Origin: Helichrysum umbraculigerum
Taxonomy: Eukaryota > Streptophyta > Magnoliopsida > Asterales > Asteraceae
DNA: 64,000 bases
Assembly (NCBI GenBank): GCA_949592205.1
Contig: CATIUR010000003.1
Span: 145,801,259 to 145,865,258, forward strand
Direction of reading: 5' to 3'
The notes below the pieces were generated by a model. That model had not been told where the DNA came from, searched no databases, and saw nothing but the letters and a program-made list of their open reading frames with translations. Position numbers and translations under genes: made by a program. Below, piece by piece: positions 60,472-64,000 of the stretch (the first letter of the stretch is position 1; the number at the start of each line of letters is the position of its first letter).

Positions 60472-62452
60472 TGTAACATCCTCGAAATGGACCTAGTTGT
60501 TTATATATTATTTCTTGATTTAAATGTGTTTGGAAATAATATTGTTTGAAATAGTTGAAATAATTGGAATAGGAGTCGAATATTCCAATGTGATAAGTGA
60601 ATTATTAATTGTTGTAAATTAATATAGTTGACGGTACATTAAAATGTTTGGACTCGCAAATGGTTTTTGGGTTCCAAACAATAGATTGAGATGGGGTATT
60701 AAATTATACCCGTATATTGAAGGCGGTTGGATGAGCCGACTTATATATATCCTTTCCTATTTAGGAAAGTTATTCATTTTATTCTGAAACTCACAGAAAC
60801 TCTCTGAAAACTTCCAAATCAATCCAGAAATCAAATCAGGAAGTTGTGATTCTCGTGAATCTTCATAATCATCAGATTACCATCGTTAGATTCTTCAATC
60901 AGTAAGTATTCTTGAGTATTTAAGAATTTGATTTTTGATTGAATTTGGGTAAATTGATGATTTGAGAGATTTGGATGTTAGAAACAGGTTATAAGTGTTA
61001 CATATTGATTATGTGATGATATTTGACGTTTATAACCGTTTAAAAACGAGTTTTTGGTGTTTTGGGGATTAAACCCGCGAGTTAGGATTTCTGCTGTTCG
61101 TGCTGGGCTGGGACGAGGCCAGAAGCCGGCGGCTTCTTTGGCCAAGCCGGCGGCTTGTTCTTGTTAGCCGAAGCCGGCGGCTTCATAGGTGTAGCCGGCG
61201 GCTTGTGTTGTGTAGCATGAAACCAACGGGTCTAAACCCGACCCGGCGGTTGGTATATGCTTTAAAACGTAGTGTTGTTCTGTTAATACAATTGGTAAAT
61301 TACCCGGCGGTTGTGGAAGTAAAGCCGGCGGGTGAGGATAGGAAGCCGGCGGCTTCTAGGAGGAAGCCGGCGGCTTGAAGGGTTGTCATAACTTTTCTTT
61401 TAACTTGTTAAATGTAATGTGATATGTATCTGTTGCAAGTTAATATATGGTAATGGTTATGTTGTAATCATTAGTGTATAATTAGGAACTAGTAATCTTG
61501 ATGTAGATTATGTTAAGTTCTTAATGTTAAAGATTGATATAAGTTTAGTATTAATGATCTTGATTACTAACTTATATTTGATTGATTAATTCTCAGATGT
61601 GGAGAAGGCTCAGTGATATTAGACAACTGAGTGGAGGCCTGAGGTAGTCGGTGAGTGGATCTGTAACCTCAGTGTGATTTAGTTGTAATGATTTGATTTA
61701 CAACAAATAATTATAGTATTATTTTGATAGAATGTAATTGCTGAGATATCTTGCCATGATAGTTTGACTAGTTGCTTACTTGGCTGTTTGAGCTAGTATG
61801 TAAGATTCTGAGGTCAACTTGACTTGACAGTTGGACTTGGTTGTTATTGTAGACGACAGGAGATCTTGAAACTTGAAATGTTGGTTTGGAGATCTAGGTC
61901 GTGTGTGATTAACAACTGGTTATCGGTAATTCTGTATAGGCCAATACAGATGATTGATAAGAGTTCCTTGAGTACCAAACCGGTATTAGGGTATCTCAGG
62001 AGCCACCGATCCTCATGACGATTGATAATGATTGATTGGTGTAGCTTGACATTGATTGGATGTCGAGTGAATGATTGATTTTCTGTTTATTGTTATTTGA
62101 TGTAAACAGATTGTTATGCTAGGTTGTACTGTTACTTATAGTTTCATTCACTTAGCTTTATGCTAACCCCACCACAGTTCTTCCTGCAGGTTAAATAGAT
62201 GGGACATATTGGGCAGGAGGTTGTGGGACTGGATGGAATGTTTGACAGGCTGTTACTCTGATTTAATTTTGATAATCAAAGAAATGTTTTGAATTATATA
62301 ACACCGAGTTTGTTGAAATGTCATGTGTAATAAGTTTGAAAAAGTTTAGTGACATTTTAAGTAATGTAAAACATTGATAGTATGTTTTGAAATATACGCT
62401 TCCGAGTCGCAAATATTATATTAAATGTTTATAATTAACGAGGGGTGTTATA
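60472..62452 (+). repeat. 5' LTR of a retrotransposon running off the window
   Basis: Starts TGTAACATCC and ends GGGGTGTTATA, directly followed by a primer-binding site, so it is a 5' LTR rather than a solo LTR. Same family as 34,102-36,134 by shared internal blocks; 1,981 bp long. Contains the GCCGGC palindrome array. Confidence 0.85.
61112..61380. repeat. Palindromic AAGCCG-G-CGGCTT array in LTR
   Basis: About nine copies of (A)GCCGGCGGCTT or related ACCCGGCGGTT in 270 bp, mostly the 13-bp odd palindrome AAGCCGGCGGCTT. The array is absent from the solo LTR of the same family at 34.1-36.1 kb. The plus-strand open frame here is a repeat artefact (recurring RRL). Confidence 0.88.
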
Positions 62453-62455
62453 AGT

Positions 62456-62467
62456 TGGTATCAGAGC
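62456..62467 (+). promoter_or_regulatory. Primer-binding site (initiator Met tRNA)
   Basis: TGGTATCAGAGC, identical to the site of the gypsy element at 7,213, three bases after the LTR end. Confidence 0.92.
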
Positions 62468-64000
62468 AATAGTTTGGGTGAATTGAGCATGATAGAATGT
62501 TCAATCCTAAACTTTGATTGAGTTGAGTCAAACATTCCAGTGGGTGTGGGTTTAGTTGATTAGTTGATGTATGAGAAAGTAGTTAGTTGAATATGTACTA
62601 ACCCATAACAAGTTGTGAAGCCGTTGTTTGATTGCAGAGACGGAGGAACATGAGTATCTGATTGGTATATTTCATGTTTCCTCAACATTGTTGGCTTAAG
62701 ATTTGTCAGGTAATCTTCGATAAGCCTCTATTAATTTACATTAACTTAAATTGTTTACTCTGTTATGTTGAGTAAGCTTTGTTATGAAGTTAATTGAGTC
62801 AGACTGATATGATTCCCCAGTTTTGAGTCAACTAATGATTGTTATATGTTGACATGAGAGTAGAATTACTAAATGAGATGCTTATTGTTGCTCATTGTTG
62901 TTAGTATTTCTCATTGAATTGAAAATGCAGAAATATGTTTAAGTAGACAAAGAGTTGATTAAGGTTCAAATGGATTGATGTTAGAACCTAAGAGTGTCTT
63001 TATTGGTGAGACGAGATAATTGATAGTATTATAGTAGTAGATTGATCATAAGGTGTGAATTCAATCCTTGTTAAGGACTGTTGTGTCATTTGAATTGATA
63101 ATGACTGTTATTTGAGAAAATATGTGTTTATGTGACTATATGATATGTGTTGACTATAGTTAAACACTTGATCAAAACCATGACTGATAGGTTTATAAGA
63201 AATAGGGCTTATGATAAAGCTAAATTGATTTGGGAAGTGATAGATCTTTCTAGTCAATTGTGAACTAATAAATGAAATGTTTTTATAGTAACATGATTGA
63301 GTAGGTTTGTTGTGACAGTGATGCTTGATATGATAACATATGTCAAAGTGATGATAATTAATTAAGATGTGTCCTGAATTTTGAGGTAAATAGGGACATT
63401 GATTAGTGTTAAGTATTGAAACAATGATGATGAGTTATCATGTGTTTGAGGTTTTAGATAAGTGATACACTGAGTAATCCAGTTGTTGAAAATTAGAACA
63501 TTGTGTGTATGTGAAATGGCTTGAATATGTAAATAGTAAGCTGATTTTGAGTATGTATCAGCTGTTAGAAACTATTAAATAGATGTTGATTGATTTGAAA
63601 TCATAAAGTATTTAGTATATATGAGATAAAAGTAGATCACATTGATAATTATAATGTAGAGTAGCCTGAGAATGGATTGTGAAGAACATAATCTTGCAAC
63701 GCCTGATCACCGTTGTTATATTATGTTGTGTCACATGAACTTGTTGAGGCTACTTGGTATAAAAGAAATGTAATGTGATTTAGAAAACTGAGCATGAAAG
63801 TATGCTAAGTGGTTTAATAGTTGTTTTGATAAGAAAACAATTGGTTGATAGAACTGTAACATCTAGAATGTAAATGTGAGAGTGTAAATAATGTTTGTCA
63901 TTGATAGTTGTTTTGTTGATGAACATAAATGACAAATTGGATTCTGTTAAATAGGTAATTGTGATTGATAATGATAGATTACCTGTAGGTGGATTTGTAT
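62468..64000 (+). mobile_element. Internal leader of the LTR retrotransposon (truncated by window end)
   Basis: About 1.5 kb of AT-rich sequence after the primer-binding site with no gag or other coding region. Either a long untranslated leader or a non-coding (LARD-like) element; the window ends before this can be told. Confidence 0.6.

Noticed and set aside
61100..61378. 92-codon open frame rich in Arg-Arg-Leu
   Set aside because: Translation of the AAGCCGGCGGCTT array in an LTR.

Overview
The window is eukaryotic nuclear DNA from a flowering plant. Genes are split by GT-AG introns, the noncoding DNA is AT-rich, and it is densely packed with plant-type transposons: a chromodomain Ty3/gypsy element, Helitrons, Mutator-like and hAT-like elements and Stowaway MITEs. 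The lineage is probably a eudicot with a mid-size or large genome, possibly an asterid/Asteraceae; that last step is a guess from the look of the repeats.

Layout. 1-20,036 is a repeat nest. An approximately 1.4 kb segment is tandemly duplicated (copy A about 1,680-17,730, copy B about 17,731-20,036). Copy A has been swollen to 16 kb by a hAT-like element, a Helitron holding a MITE, a complete 10.7 kb Ty3/gypsy element with 2,551-bp LTRs, a palindromic MITE and a Mutator-like element; copy B carries two different small insertions. Because each copy lacks the other's insertions, most element ends and target duplications can be read exactly. 20,037-22,100 is intergenic with a Stowaway MITE.

Four host genes follow. 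(1) A RING-H2 E3 ubiquitin ligase of the MBR1/2-like type, + strand, 23,685-27,686. (2) A RABA1-type (Rab11) small GTPase, - strand, 29,601-32,063. (3) Homogentisate 1,2-dioxygenase, + strand, nine exons, 41,536-44,620. (4) A group-E bZIP transcription factor like Arabidopsis bZIP34/61, + strand, 52,902-54,444. They encode unrelated housekeeping or regulatory functions (ubiquitination, vesicle traffic, tyrosine catabolism, transcription) and show no sign of forming a pathway.

Between them lie a 1,055-bp near-perfect foldback element (32.9-34.0 kb), a solo LTR with a 5-bp target duplication (34.1-36.1 kb), and a 4.4 kb Helitron (36,870-41,243). The Helitron carries pieces of at least three unrelated genes (a SEP/UBX-type protein, chloroplast Hsp70, an AAE3-like acyl-CoA synthetase) and ends 292 bp upstream of the dioxygenase start codon. 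A second pair of Helitron-like ends (46.4-51.6 kb) brackets an intact-frame, kinase-less EF-hand module of a calcium-dependent protein kinase. From 55.9 kb on there is a diverged LTR-like fragment, another foldback element, and at 60,472 the 5' LTR plus primer-binding site of a further LTR retrotransposon that runs off the window.

The most unusual signal is shared across families. Several unrelated elements (gypsy LTR, a second LTR family, a palindromic MITE, a Mutator-like MITE and an unclassified repeat at the window start) each contain a dense private array of short GC-rich palindromes: TGCGACGTCGCA, AAGCCG-G-CGGCTT, TACCCG-G-CGGGTA, TACCACATGTGGTA, ATCGCAAATTTGCGAT, and AACGCGATCC paired with GGATCGCGTT. 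I found no convincing tRNA, rRNA or CRISPR.
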